From positions 1,736,001-1,800,000 of the forward strand of contig JAMYGW020000005.1 in assembly GCA_025617375.2 (NCBI GenBank): a stretch of 64,000 nt of DNA, read 5' to 3'. The notes beneath the pieces were generated by a model. That model was given only the letters and a program-made list of their open reading frames with translations, searched no databases and was not told where the DNA came from. Shown one piece after another: positions 49,123 to 61,217 of this stretch. Source of the DNA: Acarospora socialis. Its lineage: Eukaryota > Ascomycota > Lecanoromycetes > Acarosporales > Acarosporaceae. Position numbers and translations under genes: made by a program. The first letter of the stretch is position 1. Each line of letters begins with the position of its first letter.

Positions 49123-49840
49123 ATGCTTTTCACGTCCATCCTCTCTACTCTCTGGCTGTCCCTTCTCGCATCCGTGGCACTCGGGCAGAACTACTCAACC
49201 TCTGCACAAAAAGGGTCCCCATCGCTCACCAAATTCCTCACTGCCACACTCAACGTCGGGCCGCCGAACGCTCCAATCGATATTCCCGGAGGCATTAGAC
49301 TCGGTAAGCAACCTTTGCCCCGATTGAGGTCGATCTTTGGTGGCTTCTTGGTGCTTAGGATCGTATATCCCAAACACTCCCACAAGCGCAAACTATCAGA
49401 CTTCATTGCTGATCCCAGTATTATCTTAGTGGAGACCTACACCAGTGGAAAACTCGCCTCTTCCGCTTTCAGCGGGACCATCCTCGGCGGGATCGGGACG
49501 CCGAGGGTCTATGGCGGAGGCTCATCGATCTTCTCCGACCTGACGCTCTACGGCACCACCGAGGACGGATCGACTTTCCTTCTGGAGGTTGCTGGAAATG
49601 GGAATGGGTCGTCCACCTTTTCGAGAATCGTAAGACCCCTTCACCCTCACCGTCATGTGGAGCGTCGGACAACAACTTCTGTTTCGCAGCGACATCTAGT
49701 GTGTAGGGGCTAATCGTTCTTAGCAACTCGAGATCGCGGGGAAGTATGCTAGCTATTCCAACAAATTTATCCTCGGAGTTGCCTTTGTCAGTGCGGACAG
49801 GAAGACGGTCACTGCCGAGGGCTACTTGCCCTCTCTCTAG
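49123..49840 (+). CDS. Small secreted DUF3237-like protein (candidate accessory cyclase or barrel enzyme)
   Basis: Exons 49123-49303, 49430-49629 and 49724-49840 give 165 residues. Both introns have good borders (GTAAGC...TTAG and GTAAGA...TTAG) and keep frame. The N-terminus is a signal peptide (SILSTLWLSLLASVALGQ). The mature part has the pattern of the DUF3237/UPF0311 family: SGTILGGIGTPRVYGGG, then LYGTTEDGSTFLLEVAGNG, then a C-terminal strand with KYASYSNKFILGVAF. The family forms a small beta-barrel and its chemistry is not well established; related barrels include allene-oxide-cyclase-like folds. It lies between two oxidases of the cluster and, like the FAD oxidase, enters the secretory pathway. 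A late non-redox step such as cyclisation or stereocontrol is plausible, but this is inference. Confidence 0.72.
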
Positions 49841-50271
49841 GTTAGGAGCGACGCATGAACGGTGGAGTGTATGAGTATACTGTAGCTAATCAACTCCTTC
49901 TCTTCGATATATTATCAAAGTCTTTGATAACCCTGTATCATGGAACTGTCACATGCAGCCAGCAACCATACCTTCTGCCTTGTCACTATCACGTCTTGAG
50001 AAGCCGCTGAGCGGAAAAGAATCACTTGTTCTTCGCCTTGCCATCTAGACGCTGCCATGATCCGTAAGCAGAAATTCTAGCTTGCATTGATGCCGAGCCC
50101 CAAGAGCTCTTTGTGCATCTTCCTTCCTAACTCTATTGACTATATCTTCTCTTTGCTTCGACAATATGCATGGGGCTCAACACTTGTTGCGCGGGCTATC
50201 AGTTATTTAGGGCAAAACCTATTCTAGAAATTCAGTATCTATAAAACTTTTATGTATGTATTTACATGATC
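49841..50271. other. Convergent intergenic interval
   Basis: This separates the stops of the DUF3237-like gene (plus) and the P450 (minus). No gene is seen. Confidence 0.6.
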
Positions 50272-52248
50272 CTAACGGCGGGTTGACAATTTTACACGGA
50301 ACCCGGACGGCTTTGCAAGCCATCTGTTCTCAACAGACCAATCCCCAGCTGGGCTTACAAGTTCGATCTGACGGAGATTGTTAGTTGAGTTCAAGTTAGT
50401 TAAACAGATATTTCCATTTCCACTCACATCGTAGCGCTGCAAAAGCGATGGGATGAGCTTGTAGATCTCGAAGTAGGCAAGGTGCCTTCCTAGGCAGCTT
50501 CGGTGACCGGCGCCAAACTGAGAAGTTGAAGAGTGAACCAAGTTGCGTGTGAAGGTTGAAATTCACTAGGCGTCGTGGGTAGTGGTGGTGGTGACTGAAC
50601 TTACCGTGAGAAGTGCATTGTACATGGCCGTTTTCTTTTCTTCGCCGCACATCCATCGCTCTGGTCGCCAGCTTTCAGGTTCGTCACCGTACAGCGACAT
50701 TTCACGATGCACTGCCCATGGACTCTAGAACATCAAATCAAGTGTCAGCCAAACCCGGGCTCCAAGGATCCGTATGAAGAAGTGAAAGGGAAAAAAAAGC
50801 AATGGGATTAGGGTATCTTTACCATCCCGACTCTTGTGCCTGGGGGGATGAAATAGCCGTCGACCTCTAGTCCATTCGCAGGTACCACGCGCTCAAAGGG
50901 AAGGGCGAAAGGCGGATGCAGCCTGGTGGCTTCATTCACACAGGATTCTAGATAGGGCAAGGTTTGAGACTCCTTCCAGGTTACGTATCTGGAGATGCGG
51001 CCTTCAGCTGCGGCGTCGTCGACCTCTTTTCTGAGTTTTGAGAGCGAGGAAGGGTTCTTGAGAAGATGATACACCAACGCACCGGCCACTATGCTGGTCG
51101 TATCTGCACCTGCCACGATGTTGGAATTGACCCATGTGGGAATAAACCTGTAAGTGCGTTATGCATCAGTTTCGTATGCACGGGATATTTGCCGCCAAGT
51201 CGTGAGCAAATAGCTACTTACATATCAGGCAGCGTATCGTCCTTGGCCTTCTCCTTTATGAAACACGAGAGAAAATCTCTCTCGCTGATGTTTCGTTTCT
51301 CGTCCTCGGTCAGACTCATTCGCTCCATGATCCGAGCAGCGCCAAACTCGGCCAGCGAGTTCCTCTTGGACGAGACGGGGACCAGAGGATTATCCCTCCA
51401 CAAGTAATCGAGCCAGGGCATCTGGGTGTTCTGAGGGTTGACAAACGATTAGCGAGGACATCGAGACTGCCTGAAAGAACGACCTCGGGATAGACACGCA
51501 CTGCTGCAATCTTCTTGAAGTAGAGCCAAATGTCGTGGATGACGTCCTGGACATCTCCCCCCTTTTCGAGACACCCTAGCCCCCGGGAGAACGTGACCTC
51601 ACCGAGGACGTCGAACATGAAGAACTGGATCCAGTTGAAGAGGTCCAAGTCCACACCCTTGTCAGCAAACAGCTCGTCCAGGCGGACAAAGAAGTATTGC
51701 ACAGTAGACGTCATGCGGGTCTCGAACGTGAGCAGATTCGTCACCGAGTACAGATTGGCAACAGGACGTCTCATCAGCCGATGCACGTCCTCGTCACGGG
51801 TGGCGAAGACGTCTGGAATCTTGCCGCCCTTCATCCGGGGCATGATAGAATCGTAAAACTCGGACTATGATCTCTCTGTTAGAGGTGCAGGTACCTACAC
51901 GGAAACCCGGTAAGGAATATGGCATGCCTTCTGAAATCTAGTCTTGAACCCATAGATCTTGTCGATAGCATTGGGCTGGGAGACCATGATCGCATTGGGT
52001 CCGAAGCGCACCACTGTGCCATATTGACGGTGTAAATCCGTGTGTATCTGATGGGCATTACCAGTCGTGACCCACGACCGGCGGACAAGGTTGGTAAGAG
52101 CTGCCAAATGTGGCCCTGGAATATGTCTTAAGCGCATGTATGAGTGGAACGTATTGAAAACGGCCATGAGTATGGCGACGACAGCCAGAATCCAGGCCAA
52201 GCGGGAGGCCCTGCCATCGAGATGCCCAGAAAGTTGTACTAGATCCAT
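50272..52248 (-). CDS. Cytochrome P450 monooxygenase
   Basis: Seven exons on the minus strand: 52248-51928, 51864-51502, 51430-51222, 51147-50823, 50724-50605, 50517-50428 and 50367-50272, giving 507 residues. It has an N-terminal membrane anchor (LAWILAVVAILMAVF) and then the proline-rich hinge HIPGPHLAAL. The I-helix motif AGADTT is at 310-315, followed by the K-helix ExxR (NEATRL) and PERW. The haem loop is FGAGHRSCLG, with C454 the iron ligand. It resembles fungal pisatin-demethylase-like P450s and would hydroxylate or couple the aromatic product at the ER. The first intron (51865-51927) begins GC rather than GT; this rare but known type is needed to join FQK to SEFYDSIMPR. The others are GT-AG. 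All signature residues are intact. Two copies of the ACTCGGGTCCGA motif lie upstream. Confidence 0.93.
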
Positions 52249-52402
52249 GGCGATGACTGGGTGAGTAGATGTCTGCAAGTCAGTTAGTGTCCTTGACAGC
52301 TGACTTTGGACAGAGATTGTTGCACCAGTCTTCAAGTTTGACCGAGCTCGCGAGCCTTTTAAGGGAACATGATCTTGCGATACATGCACTTGAATTTGAT
52401 TC

Positions 52403-52450
52403 ACTCGGGTCCGATGACTCGGCCGTGATAATTGAACAACTCGGGTCCGA
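52403..52450. promoter_or_regulatory. Pair of ACTCGGGTCCGA motifs upstream of the P450
   Basis: An identical 12-mer occurs at 52403-52414 and 52439-52450, about 155-200 bp upstream of the P450 ATG, with a further ACTCGG core between them. The same ACTCGGGT core occurs in the PKS 2/prenyltransferase promoter. CGG-containing motifs are typical targets of Zn2Cys6 regulators. Site function is inferred. Confidence 0.5.
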
Positions 52451-52630
52451 CTGATTCAGTTGCATGTATGAATTTCAACAATAGCGAATTTGATTGGACT
52501 AGGTACTCATCCCTAAGAGTAATCAAAGATTGGAAGTACGTCCGCAATAGGTTAATGCCCTTGAAATTCGAAAATCTATGCTAGGTATCTAGAAATGGCC
52601 TGACCAGCACTGTAGTTTCATTATGGTGGT

Positions 52631-55600
52631 TCACAAAATTTCTCTCCCAATCCTCCGAAGCAGAAATTTGTATCCCTCCATGACATAACCCCAGCGACTT
52701 CCGTCAGGATCACGATACAAATCGAACAGGTGAGGCTGACCCGGCGCGAGCGTAAGCCCAGACTCGACGCCCGCGTCTCTCATCGCCTCCACCGTCCGCT
52801 GGGCCTGTTGCCACGGAATCAGATCGTCATTGGTGCCAAACACAATATGCGTTGGCGACTTGTAGTTGCCCCGAACTATCTGCGCGTAGGGGCTGGCCCG
52901 CACTATGTCCTCCCTCGGCGGCTGTTCCAGATGATTGAAACGAGCCGCAGCTTGTGGTGCCACGCTCGAGGCTGATGGGAGACCCCTAAAAAGTACAGGC
53001 AGCGTCTGTGCGTGCCAATTCATGTGGAGCGTGACCCGACTGCGAGGATCTTCCGGCGCTATCCAGCCTGCTGTTGCCATCATCTTGGAGGGCACATTGT
53101 ACGAGGTGATGGGCGTAGGGAAAACCCCATCAATGACGTTGTATTTTTCGTTTGCAAACCTGTCAGAGTGGTCTGGAATGTTGGGCTTCCGCCAAAAGTC
53201 GTCTTCGTAGTCGGTTGGGCAGTAAAAGACCAAGATGGCGTCGGGAGGTGGGATTCCACGTGGTATAGAGGTCCAGGCTAAGGACATGGCCAGTGTGCCC
53301 CCAGTCGACCAGCCGATAACCACAGCCCGGGCGGGATCGAGCATTCCATTGGTATTGGTCTGTGTCAGCTTCAACGATGGCAGCGTGTTCCGTAGCCAGG
53401 CATATGCGTTGCTGACGTCAACCAGCGGTCCGTCCAGAATGGTGGTCTCTGGGCATAGTCTATAGTCTACGGCCACAGGCAGTATGCCGTTGTCAAGGAG
53501 AAGTTGGATTTGGCGCGGGCGTAAATCCTGACGTGATAGCATCACATGGCCCCCTCCATGGACTATCAAGCCTGCACCAGAGCAGCGTCAGCTCCAGCAT
53601 GTGTACATGTAGGTAATCAGACTTGTACCGTACCAGCGACCCAAGTCCCGAGAGCGGACGCCTGGGACGGCGAAGGATAGTGAACGTCTGCTCGTAGCGG
53701 AAGTTTCTTGTCAGTATGTGCGAAAACAACCGTCTCAACACCGCTAGCTTTCTCCTGGGGTGTGCTGTGATACGAGGATGGATCCTTAACTGGCTGTTTG
53801 AAACCGGTGATGACCCTAATAACCTCAGACTCGCGGGTGTGCCCGCCCGTCCATGAAACGTGTTGGAACCCACTTTGTCGCATCGACTTGTCCCAGAACT
53901 CTGGGGTCGCGAGCACATAAGGTCGCCCGTCATCGTACAGCCACCAGCCGTCGAGAAGACCGAAGACCATGTCCAACCAGAAATTCCTAGTCGTCAACTC
54001 AACTAGCGACACGAAGCCGTGGGGCCGCAAGAGCTTGCCGATATTGTCCAAAGAGTTGCGAAGGTTGCTGGTGGCGTGGATGCAATTGGTCGCGAGTACA
54101 ATGTCGAATTGCCCCCGATATTGGGCTGGAGGCTCCTTCTCGATGTCGATGGTGGCATACTTGACACAGTCGAACTTGGCGAACTTACGCTTGGCCGCCG
54201 ACACCAGCGTAGACGAGATGTCAGTGAAAGTGTACTCGATGGGTATCCCCTGCTGCACAAGACGTTCTACGACCCAACGTGTCGTAGCGCCTGTGCCTGC
54301 TCCCAGCTCGACGATGTGGAACTTGCCGTCGAGTCCAGGCACTGATGTGCTCAATGCCTTCTCGAGAAACGACGTGAGAAGCTGCGACATGATGACAAAC
54401 ATGGGAGCCGTGGTGTACACGTCTTCGAGAATGTCTCGGTTCGCCTTGCTCCCGAATAGGACGGAGAGGGGATTCATCTTGCCGCTCAAGAACTTGGACA
54501 TGTTAGCTCCGCAGAGACTCAAGAGCGTGTGCTCCTTGGCATGCTGGGGAAACTGCGTCACAATGTCTCTGAGAAGGACACTAGAGTGGGTTGTCTCGAC
54601 AGGCACGTCCGAGCGAATGAATTCTCTACCGTCGTAGTCGGCCAACTTGCCATGACTGAGGATTTCGTGGAGAACATCAAGCATGCGACCATATTTTGGT
54701 ATCACATTGATTTTGGGGATCTGATCACCAGGTCCTAACGAACTCAGGTCGATGCCAAGGTCCGAGAAGGTCTCTACGGCGTAGGCTAGAACCAAGTGTG
54801 CCTGCTTGTCATATACCTTACCGTAGAAGTCACTGAACTTGTACTCGTCTGCAAGCTTGTCGAAATCACCCTTGATGCCCTCGAATTTCCGAGCTGCACC
54901 AGCCAGAACATCAATTGTCGAAGAAGAAGGAGACACCTTCGTCGTCCTTGTCGAGACATGGCCCTCGTCGATGCTGCCATCAGGCACGGTGACAGGTGTG
55001 ATGAGACCAGACGACCGTACTCGCGAAGAAGCAGCCGTGCTCGAATCCGTCGAGCCTGTATGCCCAAGGGGCATAACCGCACTGACGAGTATGTCGGCAA
55101 GGTGGCCGAAGTTGCTATCACCCGCGAGAACAGACAGGTCGATCGAGACGCCAAACATCTTCTGTACGTCGGTCATGAGTTCCATACAGAGAAGAGAGTC
55201 AAGGCCGCGATCTGCGAGGTTCGTCGAGCGCTCAAAGTCGCTCGCTGGGCAATCGAGATGGCTGCCTAATAGGCTTGCTAACCGCGACACCAGATCCTGA
55301 TGTTGGTCATACTCTTGGCTCTTGGGACTTCCGGCCACTGATGAAGTTTGTTCGTTTCTATCGCCGAGGTTGATATGTTGGTTCGCGGTTAGTTGGCTGG
55401 GCAGTGTATGTGGAAGTGGAAGCGCAACTGGAGTTGCCTCAGGCTGAGGGATGTCCAATTCTTTCCGAGATCCTTGTCGACTCTCATGAGTATCTAGGTA
55501 TCTACAGAGAGATGCAACGGTCTGCAGATCCTGGAGATGATCCTGCGGTATCGATATGTGGAAGACTTCATGGATTTCTGATACGATCTCTGTGACCATC

Positions 55601-58600
55601 AGAGAGTCGATGCCGAGCTCATCGAGTGCAACATGTCCCTGAAATTGATCCGCGGGGACGTCTGTCATCTTGCTGAGCATTTCTCGCAATTCATCTTCCA
55701 CGCTTAATGTCTGAGGCCCAGTTCCATTGAGAGCCGGTAACAACGGCAGGGTCTGATCAACGGGGGTTGTTCTGCTTGGAGATGGAGGCCGCTGCGGCTG
55801 CTGCTGCTGGACATGACGAGGATGATGCAAGTGACTCGAGGTGACTGCTTGGGGCTTCGCCTGAGATGCTACAAAAGGATCCAGGGTATCTTCAACACGA
55901 CCTTGTTGAGCAAATGTAGAAGACGCAACAGCAGATGCATCATCGGGGTTCGCACGAGACAGGATCTTTGCAAGGGATGTGGTCCGTACTCTGCCGAACT
56001 TTGCACCGAATGCGACAAAAACGAGCTGGTCAGTAACCTGGTCAGTGACAAAGATGTCGTTGCTGCTTTCCTTGTCGCTTAATGCCGTGGACATGGCAAA
56101 AACGTCCCAGCCGCGGCTTTTCCCCTCGATCTGCAGCTTGCCAAATTCGGGCGACAACTGGATGCGATCGACGTGCGTGGAGACAAAGACCTCGTCTGAC
56201 GGACACGGTGCGAGGCAATTTGCATACAACCCAGGAACCTGGAAGAAGTTGTCGATTGCAACTGGCATGGAGAGAAGCTCCTCGATGCAGCTCGGCTGTG
56301 ATTCTGGCAAGTAGACCTCTGCCACGACTGCACCGTCGTTGTTGCTTGCCACTCTGCGAACGCCTCTGTAAAAGTCATGGTATTGTACAACCTTGGAGAA
56401 CACCTTGTATACGAGCGTACCATGAACAGCCTCGCCGCCAGGCTGCTTGACAATCTCGGCAAACTTCTGGTTTCGGTCCTGGCTCTGATTCTGATGCATG
56501 TGCTGGAGAAGCTTCCTCGTCCGTTCGAGCTCAGCAGTAACAGCAGTGTCGTCAGCTGGAATGATCTCAACTCTCCCAACGGCGTGGCTTCCGGAGCCCG
56601 TGTGACGTCCTTGTGCAAGGAAAGAAAAATTGAACTTGCAACCCGTCTGGTCGGACGGCCTCAGGACAAGCTGGACGATTTTATCCTGGCTCATACCCAG
56701 CGGCGAGGTGATCTCTAGGTCATCCACGCGAGCAAATGGGGCGCAGGGCATGTTCTCGATGGCCGCAAGCTGCTTGGCAGCCTGCAGAACCAGTTCGATG
56801 TACAGAGGTGCCGGACACAGAGGCTTATGAAGCACGGAATGACCGTCGACGAGTGCTCTCCACTCCTTCGAACGCGGGTCAATCGTGAAAACAGCCTGTC
56901 TCTGGCCAACAGGAACCCCATCTCCAGCATCCTGAAAGCCGGAGAAGGTAATGAGCACTGGCTCTGGCTCTGGCTCGATAAGTGGCCGTTCAGACGGCTT
57001 GGGCAGCGCAGGGGCTGACTCAGATGTCTTCTCTGTCTGAAGGTTAAACTCGAGCCAGTGTCGTGTCTTCTCGAACTGGTAGGGAGGCAGGTTCAGAGCA
57101 CGATAGTCTTGGCTGTGGATGCGGTGGAATGGCCAGAACTGAACATGGTGACTATGCTTCCAGAGGTTGACAGTCGTGTCTGCTAATGCGCTCAGGGCGT
57201 CATCTCGGCTCAAGTTGACGGGACAGAAGAGGTCGTTGGTGTTGGTGTTGTTGTTACTCTTCTGGTCGGATAGAGCGCGACGGGCGATGCTGTTAACTGA
57301 CGTGTTGGATCCGCCCTCCAACCACGTACATGCGCCGTATCGGGCTTTGATGCGCTTGACTGCATCTTCAAAGTAGACGGGCATGCGAGTGTGGTCGGCT
57401 ATCAGCTTTGCCGTGACAGCAGGCCAGGTGTCCCCATCAGAGCAGGTTTCGACGTAGATCTTGGGCTTGTTGAACGTCAGACCCTGGGCAAGCTTCTCCA
57501 AGTCAGGTAGGATGGGATCGCAGAACCTCGAATGAAAGCCGTGCGTCACATCCAAGACCTTGACTTTAGCCGTCGGGGTTTTCTTGGCCACCTCGGCGAG
57601 AGCAGAGTCGATTTCGGCAGAAGATCCAACTAAGACATGACTCCTGGGCCCATTAAAGCATGCCACGTCGAGTCCAAAGTCAGAAGAGGCACTGGTCTTC
57701 CGTACTGACGAGATGAGGCTCATGACGTCCCCGTGGTCAGCTTGGAGAGTAATCATGGAGCCCCTTTCAGGGCCCCATTTGTCGCGTATCAGGACAGCTC
57801 GTCCGTGCACCAGCTTGAGGCCGTCTACTAGCGAAAGAATACCAGCCACGGTGAAGGCAACCAGCTGACCAAAAGAATGGCCCAGGACACAATCGACCTT
57901 CAGACCGCAGGCGATCCATGATTGAGCGCAAGCGTAATGCATGGCGAACTGCATTGTCTGAAGCGAGACGACGTCGTCGGTGGGCTTCGTCTCGAAGATG
58001 TCAGGATAGATGCCCCGGTGGCCGAAGCCTTTGATCACCTCGTCACACTCATCAAGGTACTTGCGAAGGAGTGCTGAGGAATCGTAGACGTGCTTGTTGA
58101 GACCTACACACCGAGCCGTCTGACCACCAAAGATCAGGATGACGGGATTTGGCTTGGGGTTGGTTTGGCAGACTGACGAATTGGGATTCGAGGCTACGAT
58201 ACGAAGCTCGTCGTCCAAATCTAACAAGCTGGAGACCGTCGTTGCGAACATGTTGGGCAATGTCCGATTTTGCTTATCACTCAGGTTGAAAGTGAGATCC
58301 GCCAGCATGTTCGCGACCGAAGCAGGGTCCCGGTGGAACGAGGACACATAGTCCCTCAACTTGGCGCAGTTCTCAGCGAGACTCTTAGCACTGTTGGCAG
58401 TGAGAATCAGCGGGCATTTGCTCAGCCATTGGGCCCTGGTAGTCTGCAGACTCTGGGTCTGGCCCTGACTCTGCCCCTGCCCCTTCTTTGGAGGCGCTTC
58501 CTTGACCACCATAGCAGCGATGCTACCTGCAGCTCCATAGTTGTTGACACACGCGACGAGCGTATTGGTAGTCCACGGAAGGGTCTCTGTTGGGATAGAC

Positions 58601-59787
58601 AACTGCCCTGGTATTAGGGTGATTTTGGGATGCACCGACACATAATTGGCCTGTCTGGGGATGGCGCGGTTCTGCATCATCAGAATGGTCTTGATGAGGC
58701 CGGCCACTCCAGAGGCCCCTTCAGTGTGTCCGATGTTCCCCTTCACGGAGGCCAAATGAAGAGGCTCTCGTCTCGACTTGCTGCCAAACACCTCCTTGAT
58801 AGCCTCGTATTCTCGAGGATCACCGACGGGCGTGCCCGTGCCATGAGCTTCGACGTAAGTGACATCCTCGGCAGCAATACCAGCCGTACTCAAGAGCTTG
58901 CGATACAATGCCGTTTGCGATGAGCTGTAAGGAACAGTGATGGGCACCTTGTTGCTGCTCTGTCTGACCGAGGTGGCAAGTATCGTGCCTAGGACGGTAT
59001 CGCCATCTGTGACAGCTTGCGAAAGTCGTTTCAAGACAACGAGACCAACGCCTTCTCCACGACAGTAGCCATCAGCACTAGCATCAAATGATTTACTCGC
59101 ACCAGTGGGACTGAGGAAAGAGGCAGCCGATAGGTTTTGGTAGAAGAATGGACTCGTGAAAACTGAGACACCGCCGGCAATAGCGCTCTTGCAGTCGCCA
59201 CAGAGGATCGCCTTGCAGGCAGCATCAATAGCAACTGCTGATGATGAACAGGCCGTGTCTAAAGCGACCGAGGGTCCAGATAACCCAAAGAAGTGGCTGA
59301 CCCTGCCTGGAACGAAGGCTCTCAAGGTCCCTAGTGCCGAGAAAGCGTTTGACGGATGACTGGCTACGTTGTCGTTGTAGTCAGACGCGGCCACTCCGAT
59401 GAAGCAGCCAACGTCAAGGTCCGGTTCACGAGGGCCGAAGAAGCCAGAAGACTCCAACGCTTGATAGGAAACCTCCAGCAGCAGTCGTTGCTGAGGGTCC
59501 ATCGACGCTGCCTCGCGGCTGGACTTCTTGAAGAAGCGGTGGTCAAAGCTTGCAATGTCGTCGAGAAAGTTGCCAAAATATACCGTCTTTTCCGTGTTGC
59601 GTTGGTGGTCATGAGTCGGAAAGCGCCCGCTGGGAGGCTCGCTCAGCATTGACTGTCCGGCGTCTAAGATGCGCCAGAATTGTTCGACTGAGTCGGCTCC
59701 GGGGAATTTGCAACCCATGCCGACGACAGCGATGGCGTTGGGTGGCATGTCCTCCGGGAGGATGCCATCTGTCCCGAGTGCAGACAT
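52631..59787 (-). CDS. Non-reducing polyketide synthase 2, KS-AT-PT-ACP-ACP-CMeT-esterase, lacking a SAT domain
   Basis: Two exons, 59787-53634 and 53571-52631, give 2,364 residues. The start MSALGTDGIL was chosen because it lies just before the ketosynthase motif AIAVVGMGCKFPG. Domains: ketosynthase DTACSS (C180); acyltransferase GHSFGQ (S638); product template H983 with AIDNFFQVPG later; carrier domains LGIDSLMV (S1395) and RGLDSLLC (S1531); C-methyltransferase VELGAGTGATTRW (about 1828). The C-terminal alpha/beta-hydrolase has oxyanion HGGGHVM, nucleophile GWSTGG (S2140), Asp in GTNDDLIP and His in GQPHLF. The intron falls just before HGGG, so the esterase is part of the same polypeptide. 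CMeT-esterase synthases release aromatic acids, or transfer or couple them. Most such enzymes start with a SAT domain; here none is encoded before the KS or in the upstream 1.4 kb. The reading frame is clean. Confidence 0.94.
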
Positions 59788-61217
59788 TTTAGTTTCGTTC
59801 GAGATTCCTCCTTGTTGAAAAGAGGTACAACAAGTTAAAAGTACTGATCGGAAACAGAGGAAGTAAACTTTGGGTAAGTAAGGGCGCACCAAACATCCCT
59901 AGTATTTGAATCTCAAGGTCGGTATTTCAGTACAAGAAGATAAGATACAGACTTGCCAGCCCAGTCAAGGCATCAGACTCGACTGCCATCGGTTGTTGGC
60001 CTGAAAATTTCTGAGTATGCACGTTCAACCCAACTCGGGTACGTCAGGGTCAACCCAACTCGGGTCCATCAGGGTCATTCACACAGAAACCGTGTGAGCT
60101 TATCCTGTCAGACCATAGCTTGGTTCACAAGACACGGGCTCTCTGTCCAAGGGGATTACCTGCCAGCCTCGATACATACTTGGCGGTAGTCATCTCGTTT
60201 CTTGCCTTTAATGGGTCCATCTCCAGGCTCCGCAGGCGACGCGCAGGGCCTTCCTGCTCGTCTTGGCGTATATCTCAACCAAAGCCTCCCTTCCTTCTTC
60301 GTAGTGCTTCTCAACTCATTTGGACTGGTTCATCCTTTGGCCAGAGAGCGTCCCTTCACATTGACGGGCTGGATGTGAGGACTCGCCAGCCAGTCGAGCT
60401 GGATGGGACTGTGGCCGCACATTGACTAGAGGAAAAGGTCAACTGGTATATAGGCAACTGTCAACACGAGATGGCAGCTGGACGCAAAGCCAATCTGAGG
60501 TCGATCAATGTCACAGCTTTGTGGTATAGATGAGCTGTTGCACACCATCTCGATCTTGCATGCCCCTAAGGAGTCAATATGCCTTGTCTTCTTGCCTGGT
60601 CTAAGAGTTGTCGTGCTGAGCAATAGGGAAGCAGTATCTGTAAGTTAGTCGTGGCATGATGCTGCATTGTAGCTAGTTGAATTTCTTTCCCAACTATATT
60701 GTCGTCTTTTCCCTGCTGGACCAATTCCCGTTGCAAAGTTCGAGGCGGTTATTGACAGTATAACTGAGATTCATACACACGTACAGACTACACAGGTGAA
60801 CATCAAAACGTGAAAAGATAGCAGATTCATCATAAAGTAAAATACGTGGTGGGGATGAAGCCCCAGAGGGACTGCTGATTGACATGAAGTTGGCTGGAAG
60901 TGTCGGCCGGGAAGTAATTAGCGGGGTTTGGCGAACAAGGACCTCATTGCTGCTTCAGCCACACTATTTGTGGCTCACAACTTGGCAAGGACTCGGGGCC
61001 CTCTTAACTCGGGCCCCGGCAACTCGTATCCAAGTACTCCGTAGGACTGCCAGTCTGCTACAGTTATGTTGCATTGATATAAGGTAAAAGCAACATATAA
61101 TCTGAGAAGATGGAGATCCACGAGCAAGAACTCACACTCAAATCAGAACTACTGTCTCTGGCTCCCCGATATCAGTCACTAGTCTGCTGAACCACCATCC
61201 CTCCATTCTAAACAATT
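59788..61217. promoter_or_regulatory. Divergent promoter of PKS 2 and the prenyltransferase
   Basis: 1.43 kb between divergent starts, with no convincing gene and no SAT-like coding text on the PKS strand. It holds a 25-bp direct repeat (about 60025-60075) whose unit contains CAACCCAACTCGGGT and CAGGGTC. This gives two ACTCGGGT cores at 60033-60040 and 60058-60065. A third related site, ACTCGGGCC, lies at 61007-61015, about 200 bp before the prenyltransferase ATG. A shared regulator for both genes is a reasonable inference. Confidence 0.5.

Noticed and set aside
59788-61217. A hidden SAT domain upstream of PKS 2
   Set aside because: The minus-strand frames there (60426-60623 and 60694-60885) are short and lack a GxCxG motif or SAT-like text.
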